The notes: generated from the letters alone by a model not told the origin. DNA of 64,000 nucleotides from Alkalihalobacillus trypoxylicola (GCF_001590785.1 NZ_LTAO01000001.1:1-64000); one strand, 5' to 3'. Positions 29,038-38,042 are shown, numbered from the stretch's first letter. Numbers and translations are program-made.

Positions 29038-29997
29038 TTACCAAGTACTTAAAAAATGATAAATCGCATCTGGGTGGCCGGGTAAATGCTCATGTGCAAA
29101 ATCTGGATAAATTTTCAATTCTTTTTTCGCCTTAATTTTATTATAAGCTGCCAATTGAGTAGAAGGTGGACAAACTGTATCCATTAGACCCGTAGCCATA
29201 AATACTTCACCATTTATTCGGTCAACTAAATGTTGAATATCAATGTATCCTAATTTTGTAAAAATTTCTTTCTCCTTTAAATGCTGAGGATCAAATAGAC
29301 GGAAATATTTTCGTAGCTCCTCATATGCATCTCTAGCTAAATCCATTTCCCACACACGCTGGTAATCAGATAAAAAAGGATACACTGGTGCGACCTTATT
29401 AATTCTTGGCTCTAAAGAAGCACAAGCTAAAGCCAGACCTCCGCCTTGTGACCAGCCCGTAACCGCTACCCTATCTTCATCAACCTCTGGCATTTCCATC
29501 ACAATATTCGCTAGCTGAACAGTATCAAGATAAACTTGTCTAAACAATAACTTATCTTCATGATCATCTAACCCTCGAATAATATGACCGTGATGCGTAT
29601 TGCCTTTAATCATACTACTATCTTCTGATTGGCCCCCCTGCCCTCTAGTATCCATTGCAAAAACGGAATATCCTAGACTTGCATAGGATAAAAGATTAGA
29701 CCAATCCCCAGAATTACCTGTATAACCATGAAATTTTATCACTGCAGGAGATTTCTCTTTTATCTGCTTTGGACGGATATATTTAACATGAATACGCGCT
29801 TCATTCACACCAGTAAAGAATAAGTCGAAGCAATCAGCATATGGAGATTGAAATGAGCTAGGGTGCTTTTCAATATTAGCTTCTACCTCTCTCATCTCTT
29901 GTAAGGCTCGCTCCCAATATGCATCAAAATCTTTAGGTTTTGGGTTTCTGCCTTGATAGTTCTTTAATTGTTCCATTGGCATATCAATCATTGGCAT
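29038..29997 (-). CDS. CE7 acetyl esterase (acetylxylan esterase / cephalosporin-C deacetylase family)
   Basis: A 319-residue alpha/beta hydrolase of carbohydrate esterase family 7. Markers: RGQGG (118-122), nucleophile S183 in GWSQGG, Asp in GLMDTVCPPST and His in FAHEHLPG. CE7 enzymes are cytoplasmic hexamers that remove acetyl groups from imported short oligosaccharides. In this mannan locus, deacetylation of acetylated manno-oligosaccharides is the likely role. ATG 29997 is preferred (N-terminus MPMIDMPM as in relatives); a GTG four codons upstream is possible. Confidence 0.9.
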   Translation of the reverse strand: MPMIDMPMEQLKNYQGRNPKPKDFDAYWERALQEMREVEANIEKHPSSFQSPYADCFDLFFTGVNEARIHVKYIRPKQIKEKSPAVIKFHGYTGNSGDWSNLLSYASLGYSVFAMDTRGQGGQSEDSSMIKGNTHHGHIIRGLDDHEDKLLFRQVYLDTVQLANIVMEMPEVDEDRVAVTGWSQGGGLALACASLEPRINKVAPVYPFLSDYQRVWEMDLARDAYEELRKYFRLFDPQHLKEKEIFTKLGYIDIQHLVDRINGEVFMATGLMDTVCPPSTQLAAYNKIKAKKELKIYPDFAHEHLPGHPDAIYHFLSTW

Positions 29998-30233
29998 TCT
30001 TCGTTTCACTCTCTTCCGAATTAAAGTAAACTACGAATCTATTTTATCAAATTCTTTTGAATTTGGGTATTTCTTTAGGAGAACTATCAAAATCTTGAAA
30101 AACTTAAGGACACATGAATAAGAAACAGCAAAGGTATAAGAATCTTCCGGCTATTCACTTCCCTATGAAACTCTCGACTGCTGAAGTGTCGCTACATTTA
30201 GTTCATTTTCAAAAAAAAGTGAATTTCTGAGTA

Positions 30234-30280
30234 AATAAAAGTAGTGGATAGGATCATCCGTGAATGATTCCTACCCACTA
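30234..30280 (-). terminator. Terminator of the family-5 binding protein gene
   Basis: Minus strand AGTGGGTAGGAATCATTC pairs with ATGATCCTATCCACT, then ACTTTTATTT. It lies 15 bases past the gene's stop. Confidence 0.75.
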
Positions 30281-30292
30281 AACTTACTATTA

Positions 30293-31897
30293 TTATTGAT
30301 TGAATGTTACATCTCGTAAGAATAAAAAGCTACTTGGATATTGATAAAAACCTTCTACCTCATCTCTTAAACCCGCTAAAAGAATCGAGTGATATAAATA
30401 AACGATAGGTGCTTCTTCAACTAATAACTCTTGTACTTCATGATAAAGCTCTAATCGCTTCGTTTCATCCGTTTCCTGTCTAGCTTGCTCTAATAAAGAA
30501 TCAATTTCAGGATCATCAATGAAAGAACGATTACCCGCCATTCCTGCATTTGAAGAGTGGAACATTGGATATAAACCATAATCAGCGTCAAGAGTTACCG
30601 TACCCCAGCTGCCAATAAACATTTCAGAATTCCCATTCCCTGTTGTTTCTAAATAAGCGCCCGTTTCTGCCGTTTGGATTTCTACTTCAATTCCTAATGA
30701 AGCTAATTGCTCTTGAACATACTCGGCAATGTCGATAAAAGCTCTATTTTCATTAGTAAGAATCGTAGCAGAAAACCCATCCTCATAGCCCGCTTCTGCA
30801 AGCAATGCTTTAGCTTCCTCTAATTCAAAACTTAACGGTTCAAGATTTTCGTTATGACCAAACACAGTTGGTGCAAGAGGACCTTTTGCTTCAAGTGCAA
30901 CACCGTCTACTACTCCACTAATTAATACTTCCTTATCAATTGCCTTCGTAATAGCTTGGCGTACTCTTCGGTCATTAAATGGTTCTACTTGAGTATTAAA
31001 TCCTAAATACGTAATATTCGCACTATCGGATTGAACAACCTTTGTGTTTTCTGCTTCATTTAAACGAGTAACATCATTAGGATTAACAGGATAAATAATA
31101 TCAGCATCACCTGTTTCAAGTTCAGCAATTCTTGTAAAGTCTTCAGGTACTACTTTAAACGTTACAGAATCTACTTTGGCATCAACATCCCAATAATTTT
31201 CGTTTTTAACTAATTCAATGGATTCACCAACATTACGGTTTTCATATTTGAAATAACCCGTACCGATTGGGTTTTCATTGACATAAGAAAAAGCTGGCTC
31301 TCCATTTGCAATCGCCTCATAATCTGCTTCTATTGATTGAAGACCGATAATATGTCCACCAGGGTGTGCTAAATGAGCAGGTAGTGACGCAAATGGAAAT
31401 TCTGTTTCGATTTGAACGGTGTATTCGTCCATTTCACGAACCTCTTCAATCATATCGAATAAAAACCCTAAAGGAGAGCCAAGGTCAGGATCCCTCACCC
31501 GGTCAAGATTTGCTTTTACGACCTCTGCATTTAATGGTGTACCATCATGAAACGTAACATCTTGACGAATTTTTACTTCCCAAATGGTATCCTCAATTTG
31601 TTCTAAACTTTCAGCTAAGCCTGGTTGAATCGTTAAATCCTTATCTAAATAAACAAGATTATCATATATAGCTGTCATGACATATAATGAATTTCCATCA
31701 TTCGCTGCATGTGGGTCAAGTGAAACAGCATCTGACGTTAAATCTACTGTTAAGTCGCCACCCACCTCAGCATTTTCTTCTGTTTGTTCACCATCTACTT
31801 CTGGCTGTTCAGAACCTTCTTGCTCGGTATCTTGATTTCCGCAAGCAGCCAATAAAAGCATGAATAGGATAGCGTATAAATAAATACCTTTTTTCAC
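30293..31897 (-). CDS. Family-5 extracellular solute-binding lipoprotein (oligopeptide/oligosaccharide type)
   Basis: A 534-residue SBP_bac_5 lipoprotein: signal MKKGIYLYAILFMLLLAAC with lipobox LAAC, an acidic linker, then VTFHDGTPLNAEVVKANLDR, GTGYFKYEN and YLGFNTQVEPFNDRRVRQAI, all family hallmarks. Members bind peptides, nickel or oligosaccharides; in Thermotoga some bind mannobiose and longer mannosides. It stands alone with no permease or ATPase, inside the mannan locus. Start at GTG 31897 (AAGGGGG upstream, correct signal-peptide start); the 17 earlier codons are dismissed. Confidence 0.85.
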   Translation of the reverse strand: MKKGIYLYAILFMLLLAACGNQDTEQEGSEQPEVDGEQTEENAEVGGDLTVDLTSDAVSLDPHAANDGNSLYVMTAIYDNLVYLDKDLTIQPGLAESLEQIEDTIWEVKIRQDVTFHDGTPLNAEVVKANLDRVRDPDLGSPLGFLFDMIEEVREMDEYTVQIETEFPFASLPAHLAHPGGHIIGLQSIEADYEAIANGEPAFSYVNENPIGTGYFKYENRNVGESIELVKNENYWDVDAKVDSVTFKVVPEDFTRIAELETGDADIIYPVNPNDVTRLNEAENTKVVQSDSANITYLGFNTQVEPFNDRRVRQAITKAIDKEVLISGVVDGVALEAKGPLAPTVFGHNENLEPLSFELEEAKALLAEAGYEDGFSATILTNENRAFIDIAEYVQEQLASLGIEVEIQTAETGAYLETTGNGNSEMFIGSWGTVTLDADYGLYPMFHSSNAGMAGNRSFIDDPEIDSLLEQARQETDETKRLELYHEVQELLVEEAPIVYLYHSILLAGLRDEVEGFYQYPSSFLFLRDVTFNQ

Positions 31898-31967
31898 AGA
31901 ATAAATCCCCCTTCGTAAATCCCTAATTTTATTTCCTACAAAAATCATATGAATAATCCGCTTTTAA

Positions 31968-31996
31968 ATTATAGCCCCACATTCATACACTGTCAA
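31968..31996 (-). promoter_or_regulatory. Promoter of the family-5 binding protein gene
   Basis: Consensus TTGACA (31991-31996) and TATAAT (31968-31973) on the minus strand with a 17-base spacer. Unlike the four promoters with LacI-type operators, no convincing operator follows the -10. Confidence 0.75.
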
Positions 31997-32004
31997 TAAA
32001 ACCA

Positions 32005-32041
32005 ACTCAAAAAACAAACAGCTCAAAAGTGAGTGTTTGTC
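32005..32041 (-). terminator. Terminator of the epimerase-mannanase operon
   Basis: Minus strand CAAACACTCA…TGAGCTGTTTG stem followed by TTTTTTGAG, about 35 bases beyond the GH113 stop. Confidence 0.65.
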
Positions 32042-32073
32042 TTAGTTTAAGCATGATCATTTTAATTGATACA

Positions 32074-33009
32074 TCATGGCATCTTGTTAAAAAAGCTTTT
32101 AATGGTTTTGGATGCTGGTTTACCATACACACAATAATCATCATTTAAATAAGCTTCTTTTTCTGAATATAATTGAGCCGGCCAATCCCACAGCATAAAT
32201 CCATAAAACCAATCTTCTGTCTCCATACTTTTAAACATCATACGATAATATTCATCTTGCTCAGTGAGATTTATTTTTCCTTTATTTAAATTCCAATCAT
32301 TAGGAACAAGAGATGAACCATCGCGACTTGGACACCCTGCTTCCATAAAGAAGAAAGGCTTCTTTTCTTTAGCTACTACACTTTTAATGCGAGATTTTTG
32401 TCTTTCCCAATCACTAATCGGATAATAGCCGCTTGAGGATATCAGATCGACTTCATTCCACCACGTTACTTGTCCTTCTTGATATTTGTCACAATTATAA
32501 GTGATCAAGCCAGAATAAACATTTCGAACTGCTTTAATTAAACTTCTCCATTCATGCTCTCTTCTCTCTGTTTGAACCATCTCACAGCCAATACAAAACA
32601 TTTCACATTCCATTTCTTCAGCTATTTTCGCATAATGAATAATAAATTTCTGATAACTTTCAAACCATTGTGACCATTTTGGTTCACAAGGTACATCTAA
32701 ATCAAAAAAATTAATATGAGCTCTCCAAGTACCATCTTCAACATTTACTACTGGCTTTAAACATACCTTTAAATTTAATGATTTTGCTTTTTTTATAGCC
32801 CACTTAACTTCATCATCACGTAAAGATGTTTCCGTTTGGAAGTTAATAAAAGTAGAAAAAGCCGTTTTTTGTAGTCCTTGAAAGGCAATCGCTGTCCAAT
32901 TTATCGAGAGAGCTTTCTTCATTTCATCCATTGAGTATTCAGCCTCTTCATTCTTCCATGTTCCTCTTGTACCTACCCATCCCCATGTCATACCTTTTAT
33001 ATATTCCAT
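32074..33009 (-). CDS. GH113 endo-beta-1,4-mannanase (intracellular type)
   Basis: A 311-residue TIM-barrel glycosidase. Catalytic acid/base E143 in CIGCEM and nucleophile E223 in FFMEAGCPS lie where Alicyclobacillus ManA (GH113) has E151 and E231. The N-terminal KGMTWGWVG is also family-like. No signal peptide, so it should act in the cytoplasm on imported manno-oligosaccharides. The second ATG (33009) has the better distance to GAGGAGG. It follows the 2-epimerase gene by about 10 bases, supporting a mannobiose route. Confidence 0.88.
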   Translation of the reverse strand: MEYIKGMTWGWVGTRGTWKNEEAEYSMDEMKKALSINWTAIAFQGLQKTAFSTFINFQTETSLRDDEVKWAIKKAKSLNLKVCLKPVVNVEDGTWRAHINFFDLDVPCEPKWSQWFESYQKFIIHYAKIAEEMECEMFCIGCEMVQTERREHEWRSLIKAVRNVYSGLITYNCDKYQEGQVTWWNEVDLISSSGYYPISDWERQKSRIKSVVAKEKKPFFFMEAGCPSRDGSSLVPNDWNLNKGKINLTEQDEYYRMMFKSMETEDWFYGFMLWDWPAQLYSEKEAYLNDDYCVYGKPASKTIKSFFNKMP

Positions 33010-33020
33010 CATTACCTCCT

Positions 33021-34238
33021 CTACTCGTTACGAATTAAAGTATTCAGTCGCTCACTCATCTCAAACCCGAAACGAGCGTTATGATACGGACATTTCCATG
33101 GTTCTACCTTCTGTAAGGCTGGATCAATGCTTAAATCACTTCTTCGTTTCCAAAACCATTCCCCATGCTGATGATCAATGATAAATTTTTTGGTAAAAGA
33201 CCAATTTTGCTGTAGCGCAAGTAAAAACTTCTCATTTTTTGTTAATTGATAAGCATTTAAAAACCCCACCATTGCCTCTGCTTGAACCCACCATATTTTA
33301 TCGCGATCTACTTTCTCATTTATTCGTTCGTTATGGACACCGCCATTGCTATCGATTCCATTTTCATAAACCGTTTCAACCATCTTTACTGATGTTTCTC
33401 TTATACTTAATAGGATGTTCTTGTCTTCTAGCACTTCTGCTGCTTCATATAATAGCCAGCTACCTTCAATATCATGACCATATGAAATAATGTTTGCTTT
33501 AGACTGCCATTTTTCATTAAAAAATAAACGAAATTGATATTGTTGTTTATCGAGAATTTTCTCATTAAAAACCTCAATTAATTCTATTAATCTCTCTTTC
33601 AAAAGCTTATCCTTCCATACACGATATAAATTGCAATAAGCTTCTAATAGATGCAGATGCGTGTTCATCGTTTTTTCGGCTTTTAATTCTTTTCCACTTA
33701 ATCGAAAATCATCATCTTGATCCCAGTTATTTTTAAAAGCCTCGTAATAACCTTTATTTTGAGGGTCGTATGACTTAGCTTCAATGACTTTAAATAAACC
33801 TTTTGCTATATCTAAACTTTCTTCTTTTCCAGTTGCTCGATAGAATTCAGATAACCCATAAATGGCAAAAGCTTGATTATATATGTGTTTTCTTGTTTCA
33901 GTAGGAATCCCATTATAAGTGACTTCCCAGAACAGCCCGTTATTCTCTAAATCTAAAAAAACCTCTTTTAAATAAGAAAATGCGTGTTCGGCTATCGATA
34001 GATAGTTTAATTCTTCAAAGTGTCGATAAGCTTTCGAGAATGTCCATAAAATTCTAGAATTTAAAATAGCTCCTTTTTCAGCTTTCTTTTTAACGTCTAA
34101 TTCATTACTTACACTTCCGTAGAAGCCTCCATGGACACGATCGACCGTATGCGTTTCCCAAAAAGACAAAATGTTATTTTTTAATTCATTTTCAATTTCG
34201 ACTTTTAATTGATTTAAGTTCAACATCGTTTGACTCAT
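33021..34238 (-). CDS. AGE-family 2-epimerase (cellobiose/mannobiose 2-epimerase)
   Basis: A 405-residue (alpha/alpha)6-barrel epimerase of the N-acylglucosamine 2-epimerase family. Markers: R62 (LNSRILWTF), NTHLHLLEAY (H194/H196), GHDIEGSWLL (H255) and PYHNARFGFE (H near 388), the histidines used by cellobiose 2-epimerases. Beside a GH130 phosphorylase and a mannanase it most likely converts mannobiose to mannosyl-glucose. It is first in an operon with GH113, under operator d. Confidence 0.88.
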   Translation of the reverse strand: MSQTMLNLNQLKVEIENELKNNILSFWETHTVDRVHGGFYGSVSNELDVKKKAEKGAILNSRILWTFSKAYRHFEELNYLSIAEHAFSYLKEVFLDLENNGLFWEVTYNGIPTETRKHIYNQAFAIYGLSEFYRATGKEESLDIAKGLFKVIEAKSYDPQNKGYYEAFKNNWDQDDDFRLSGKELKAEKTMNTHLHLLEAYCNLYRVWKDKLLKERLIELIEVFNEKILDKQQYQFRLFFNEKWQSKANIISYGHDIEGSWLLYEAAEVLEDKNILLSIRETSVKMVETVYENGIDSNGGVHNERINEKVDRDKIWWVQAEAMVGFLNAYQLTKNEKFLLALQQNWSFTKKFIIDHQHGEWFWKRRSDLSIDPALQKVEPWKCPYHNARFGFEMSERLNTLIRNE

Positions 34239-34264
34239 ACTCTCACCTCTTTCAATAAAAAATA

Positions 34265-34280
34265 AAGTAATCGTTTAAGT
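34265..34280 (-). promoter_or_regulatory. Operator d (LacI-type, diverged) before the epimerase-mannanase operon
   Basis: Minus strand ACTTAAACGATTACTT. The half ACGATTACTT agrees with the other operators and the left half is diverged. Position, 9 bases after the -10, is the same as at operators a-c. Confidence 0.5.
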
Positions 34281-34289
34281 AATAAATAA

Positions 34290-34319
34290 ATCATAACTTG
34301 ATACAAACCATGATGTCAA
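34290..34319 (-). promoter_or_regulatory. Promoter of the epimerase-mannanase operon
   Basis: Minus strand TTGACA (34314-34319) and TATGAT (34290-34295) with an 18-base spacer. The spacer has no clear CRE. Confidence 0.65.
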
Positions 34320-34352
34320 TTGATTTTAACGTAGCTAAACATCCTTATAATC

Positions 34353-34386
34353 TAAAAAAACTCAAGGAGTTAAAGTCCTTGAGTTT
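34353..34386 (-). terminator. Terminator of the LacI-family gene
   Basis: Minus strand CTCAAGGA…TCCTTGAG stem (34361-34383) then GTTTTTTT, close to the stop of the regulator gene. Confidence 0.8.
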
Positions 34387-34394
34387 ATTCCAAG

Positions 34395-35429
34395 CTATTT
34401 AGCTAAATCTGTTTGCTTAGAAAGCTCTTTTACACTTTCTCGATGAATAATCTGACCCTTTATTAATACACGCCCGTAACTAGTTTCCGTGTTCTTAATT
34501 TTCCCTATAATATATTTGACGGCAACCGTTGACATTTCTTCTAAATTAACCTGTACAGTCGTAATAGGTGGTGATGATAAGGTAGAATAAATATCATTGT
34601 CGAAACCAACAACTGAGCAATCATTTGGAATAGAAAGACCGATGCTTTTTAGCTGCTGAATTAGATTAAATGCAACACGGTCGTTGTTACAAATAAAGGC
34701 TGATGGTAAAGGTTGCGGTAATTGAACAACATCAAATAATCTTCCTTTGTCGTCACGATCATTCACAACAAACGACTGATTTAAGTCAATTTTATGTTCT
34801 AATAATGATTTATAATATCCTAAGAATCGATCTTGGATACTACTGGTTGAATGAATATTTCCAACAAACCCAATTTCACGGTGCCCATTGCGTATCAAAT
34901 AATTGGTTAATTCATAAACTCCATAAAAATTATCGGTTACAATAGAGTCCACTTCTGAATGATCGGTATAAAAATCTAAAAAAACCTTTGGTATGTTATG
35001 TTCAGTTAATAAATGGATATATTCACTGCTTACTTGTCCTAAAATAATAAATCCATCTACTTTATTTTCATAATAAGTACGAGGAAGCTGCAATTGGTCT
35101 TCATCTTCGCTACTTAAGATTTGTAAAATTCCATAATAATGATAGTTCTCAAGTACCTTTGTTATATGCTGATAAAACTTTAAATAAAAGGATTGAGAAT
35201 CATCGCCTGTAAATCTTTCAGGAATAATGATACCTACATTATAGGAATATCCCTCTTTCATCGATTTGGCAGCAGTATTTAGACGATATCCCATTTCTTC
35301 AGCAAGCACTTTAATTTTTGATTTTAAGTCATCACTTACGCCTTCTTTATCGTTCAATGCTTTGGATACGGTTACACTACTTACTCCCATTTTATCCGCT
35401 ATATCCCGCATTGTGACATTTCCTTTCAT
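34395..35429 (-). CDS. LacI-family transcriptional repressor of the mannan locus
   Basis: A 344-residue LacI/GalR regulator. The N-terminal HTH plus hinge is MKGNVTMRDIADKMGVSSVTVSKALNDKEGVS, and the rest is a periplasmic-binding-like sensor domain (GIIIPERF…, SVVGFDNDIYSTLSSPPITTVQ). Start at ATG 35429 with GGAGGTG upstream. Lying between GH130 and the epimerase operon, it is the obvious candidate to bind the four 16-bp operators a-d. The inducer is probably a manno-oligosaccharide or phosphorylated product (inference). It may be co-transcribed with GH130, 84 bases upstream. Confidence 0.9.
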   Translation of the reverse strand: MKGNVTMRDIADKMGVSSVTVSKALNDKEGVSDDLKSKIKVLAEEMGYRLNTAAKSMKEGYSYNVGIIIPERFTGDDSQSFYLKFYQHITKVLENYHYYGILQILSSEDEDQLQLPRTYYENKVDGFIILGQVSSEYIHLLTEHNIPKVFLDFYTDHSEVDSIVTDNFYGVYELTNYLIRNGHREIGFVGNIHSTSSIQDRFLGYYKSLLEHKIDLNQSFVVNDRDDKGRLFDVVQLPQPLPSAFICNNDRVAFNLIQQLKSIGLSIPNDCSVVGFDNDIYSTLSSPPITTVQVNLEEMSTVAVKYIIGKIKNTETSYGRVLIKGQIIHRESVKELSKQTDLAK

Positions 35430-35513
35430 AAGGTCACCTCCACGACTCATTATGACACTTAACTCTAACATTATAACGATCATTTTATACTAAATGGTTG
35501 TAAATGTAACTAT

Positions 35514-36698
35514 TTACTGCTTATTTTCTCTTTTTAATAATGCTAGATTACTTTCAATAAGCGCTGCTCTTTGCTCAGCACACTCCAAAGAATGAAATAA
35601 ATCCTTCGGAGTATTAAATGTATAATCGATTAATTGGTCAATGGTAGTCGTGGCAACATGGATACGCGTATCGCTTGATGCATAATAAATAAACACCTTA
35701 TTTTCATCATTTACTATAACACCATTACAGAAAAGCACATTTGAAACATCTCCTACCCGTTCTTCACCATACGGTGCCATAAAATAACCACCTGGCTTTG
35801 CCACTATTTGATTAGGTTCTTTTAAACATGTAGCGAATGTATACAAAACATAGCGTAATCCGGCGGCTGTATTTCTAACACCATGAGCAAAATGGATCCA
35901 GCCTTTTTCTGTTTTTATAGGAGCAGGTCCTTGACCATTTTTTTCTTCTGAGATCGTATGATACATTTTTTCGTCTATAATGATTTCTTCTTCTATAATA
36001 GGTATATTAATATCGTTAACCAATCCGAATGCTATTCCACCTCCATTGCCCGTAGAAATAAATCCATCTTGTGGTCTTGTGTAAAAGGCGTACTTTCCAT
36101 TTACTCTCTCGGGATGCAAAACGACATTCCGTTGCTGAGGTGATGGGGTTACAATATTAGGTAAACGCTCCCATTTCCTTAAATCTTTTGTCCTTACTAA
36201 TCCAGCTTGTGCAATGGCACTAGAAGTATCTCTAACAGATGCAGCTGGGTCTTTCATTTCCGAGCAATAGGTACCATAAATCCAACCATCTTCATGAAGC
36301 ACCAGTCTCATGTCATACATATTCGTCTCTTCAGGATAAGGGTTTTCCCAAATTATCGGCTTATCAATAAATCGAAAGTGGTCGATTCCATTCTCACTCT
36401 CCACAATAGAGAAAAAAGATTTTCTATCTACCCCTTCCGTACGAACCATTAGAAAGTATTTACCATTTAAATAAAGAGCCCCTGGATTAAATGTACTATT
36501 AATTCCTAGTCGTTCCATAAAATATGGATTACTCTTCTTATTTAAATCATACCTCCAGTGCAGAGGAACATGATGTCGTGTCACTACTGGGTATTTATAG
36601 CGGTCATACATACCGTTACCATCTAACTTTTTTTCATTGTTCCTATCAATCAGTTCATTTTGTCTTATTAAAAGCTCTTTATACTTTGGATGAATCAT
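35514..36698 (-). CDS. GH130 beta-mannoside phosphorylase (mannosyl-glucose phosphorylase type)
   Basis: A 394-residue five-bladed propeller of family GH130. The catalytic acid D129 is in NMYDMRLVLHEDG, corresponding to D131 of the Bacteroides mannosyl-glucose phosphorylase. NPGALYLNGKYFLMVRTEG and the terminal phosphate-binding basic residues fit the phosphorolytic subfamilies. Expected reaction: mannosyl-glucose plus phosphate gives mannose-1-phosphate plus glucose. Mannobiose or mannan-oligosaccharide phosphorylase activity cannot be excluded. Under operator c; likely followed in the transcript by the LacI gene. Confidence 0.9.
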   Translation of the reverse strand: MIHPKYKELLIRQNELIDRNNEKKLDGNGMYDRYKYPVVTRHHVPLHWRYDLNKKSNPYFMERLGINSTFNPGALYLNGKYFLMVRTEGVDRKSFFSIVESENGIDHFRFIDKPIIWENPYPEETNMYDMRLVLHEDGWIYGTYCSEMKDPAASVRDTSSAIAQAGLVRTKDLRKWERLPNIVTPSPQQRNVVLHPERVNGKYAFYTRPQDGFISTGNGGGIAFGLVNDINIPIIEEEIIIDEKMYHTISEEKNGQGPAPIKTEKGWIHFAHGVRNTAAGLRYVLYTFATCLKEPNQIVAKPGGYFMAPYGEERVGDVSNVLFCNGVIVNDENKVFIYYASSDTRIHVATTTIDQLIDYTFNTPKDLFHSLECAEQRAALIESNLALLKRENKQ

Positions 36699-36720
36699 AA
36701 CATTGCCTCCCCTTCTCCGA

Positions 36721-36736
36721 AAGTAATCGATAACTT
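36721..36736 (-). promoter_or_regulatory. Operator c (LacI-type) before GH130
   Basis: AAGTAA-TCGA-TAACTT (one mismatch between arms), 6 bases downstream of the -10 and just before the ribosome site. Confidence 0.65.
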
Positions 36737-36742
36737 ATTTTT

Positions 36743-36773
36743 ATTATATCTTTACTTTTATACATTCTGTCAA
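36743..36773 (-). promoter_or_regulatory. Promoter of GH130-lacI
   Basis: Minus strand TTGACA (36768-36773) and TATAAT (36743-36748); the spacer is long at 19. A GATATA at spacing 17 is an alternative -10. Operator c follows immediately. Confidence 0.55.
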
Positions 36774-36834
36774 TTATATTTTTCGGATATATTCAAAAGT
36801 AACGGAAAGAAAGGGTTAGAATTTTTTCTTTAAG

Positions 36835-37094
36835 AATCAATTTCATCATTCATATCTTATAATGAAAACCGGACGATTTGGTTTTTGATTTTCACTATAG
36901 GTAGATGCTTTCCCGCTTTCTCAGCTAACTCTAGACTATTCATAGCGTCGTCAGAATGGATTTTCAGACTGCGCTGATCCTTTGGGAGTCCCTACCTACC
37001 GTTACAATCAAGAAGTTAATTCGCAAACGTTTAAAACATATTTATAAGAAACGTTCGTTTTTATTCGTTTATAGAGCGATTATGAAATTCACTC
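36835..37094 (+). repeat. Family A fold-back repeat, copy A5
   Basis: Shows TATAATGAAAACCGGACG at left, TATAGGTAGATGCTTTCCC, TTTGGGAGTCCCTACCTACC and GATTATGAAATTCACT at right. The AAGGGCTTG block is replaced by GCTTTC, and the inner CTCTGA by CTCTAGA. Lies between GH130 and the VanW gene. Confidence 0.82.
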
Positions 37095-37181
37095 GTATGG
37101 TAATAAAAAAAGAAAAAGGATTATGATTTAATTGAAATAAGTTTGTTAAATTGGTTTATCCTAACAATGAGGTGAGTATTT

Positions 37182-38042
37182 ATGTTACTAAACGGCTTAA
37201 TTTGTCTGTTTTTATTTTTACATCCTATCGACCAAATTGCGGATGATTTAACTTTAACGATACATAACCAAAAGGTTGAACAAATTAATCGAGAAGATTT
37301 CCGTTTACTAGCAACCAATAAAGAATGGATCGATCAAAAGGCCTTCAACCTTATCATTACAAACCTAACAGCTAAATATCAAAAACCGGCTAAAAATGCC
37401 TACATTTCTGATTATGGAGACATTATGCCCGAAGAAAATGGCTATAAAGTGGATGCTAAAAAATTAGCGGATATTTTATACGAATATTTTTATTCGATTG
37501 GGAAGGACTCTGTGGAAATCCCTATTATACCTGTGTACCCTAAAGTCGACAGTGAATTATTAGAATCCATTCAAAAAAAACAGATTGGCTCTTATGTCAC
37601 TTTTTTCAATCAGCATAATTTAGAAAGGTCTCATAACATAGAACTGGCTACGAAAGCGATTCATAATAACGTTGTTTTTCCTAAAGAGCGATTCTCATTT
37701 AATGTAACAGTTGGAGAGAGAACACCTTTAAAAGGTTACAAAAAAGCAACCGTTATCGTCAAAGGAGAACTAAGTGAGGGAATTGGAGGAGGAATCTGTC
37801 AAGTATCATCCACTTTATTTAATGCAGTAGATGCTGCTCAATTATCGATTATCGAGAGGTATATACATAGTCGCAAAGTATCCTATGTACCTCCTGGTCG
37901 AGATGCAACCGTTAGCTGGGCAGGACCTGATTTTATTTTCTTAAATGACTTTAATCAACCTATTTTAATTCAAGCTAGAATTTACGGTGGAATGCTTTCT
38001 GTAACGATTTTATCCTCAGAGAACATTCAATTAAAAAAATAA
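37182..38042 (+). CDS. VanW-family protein
   Basis: A 286-residue protein with a short hydrophobic N-terminal signal (about residues 1-20) and a C-terminal VanW domain from about residue 130 (NNVVFPKERFSFNVTVGERTPLKGYKKA, GGGICQVSSTLFNA, RDATVSWAGPDFIFLND). VanW domains occur with vancomycin-resistance genes and in many Firmicute cell-envelope proteins, but the biochemical role is unknown. It is probably exported. ATG preceded by GAGGTGAG. Monocistronic; no van genes nearby. Confidence 0.87.
   Translation: MLLNGLICLFLFLHPIDQIADDLTLTIHNQKVEQINREDFRLLATNKEWIDQKAFNLIITNLTAKYQKPAKNAYISDYGDIMPEENGYKVDAKKLADILYEYFYSIGKDSVEIPIIPVYPKVDSELLESIQKKQIGSYVTFFNQHNLERSHNIELATKAIHNNVVFPKERFSFNVTVGERTPLKGYKKATVIVKGELSEGIGGGICQVSSTLFNAVDAAQLSIIERYIHSRKVSYVPPGRDATVSWAGPDFIFLNDFNQPILIQARIYGGMLSVTILSSENIQLKK

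Noticed and set aside
37182-38042. Vancomycin resistance cluster
   Set aside because: Only a VanW-domain protein is present; no vanHAX or vanRS, and VanW proteins are common in non-resistant Firmicutes.
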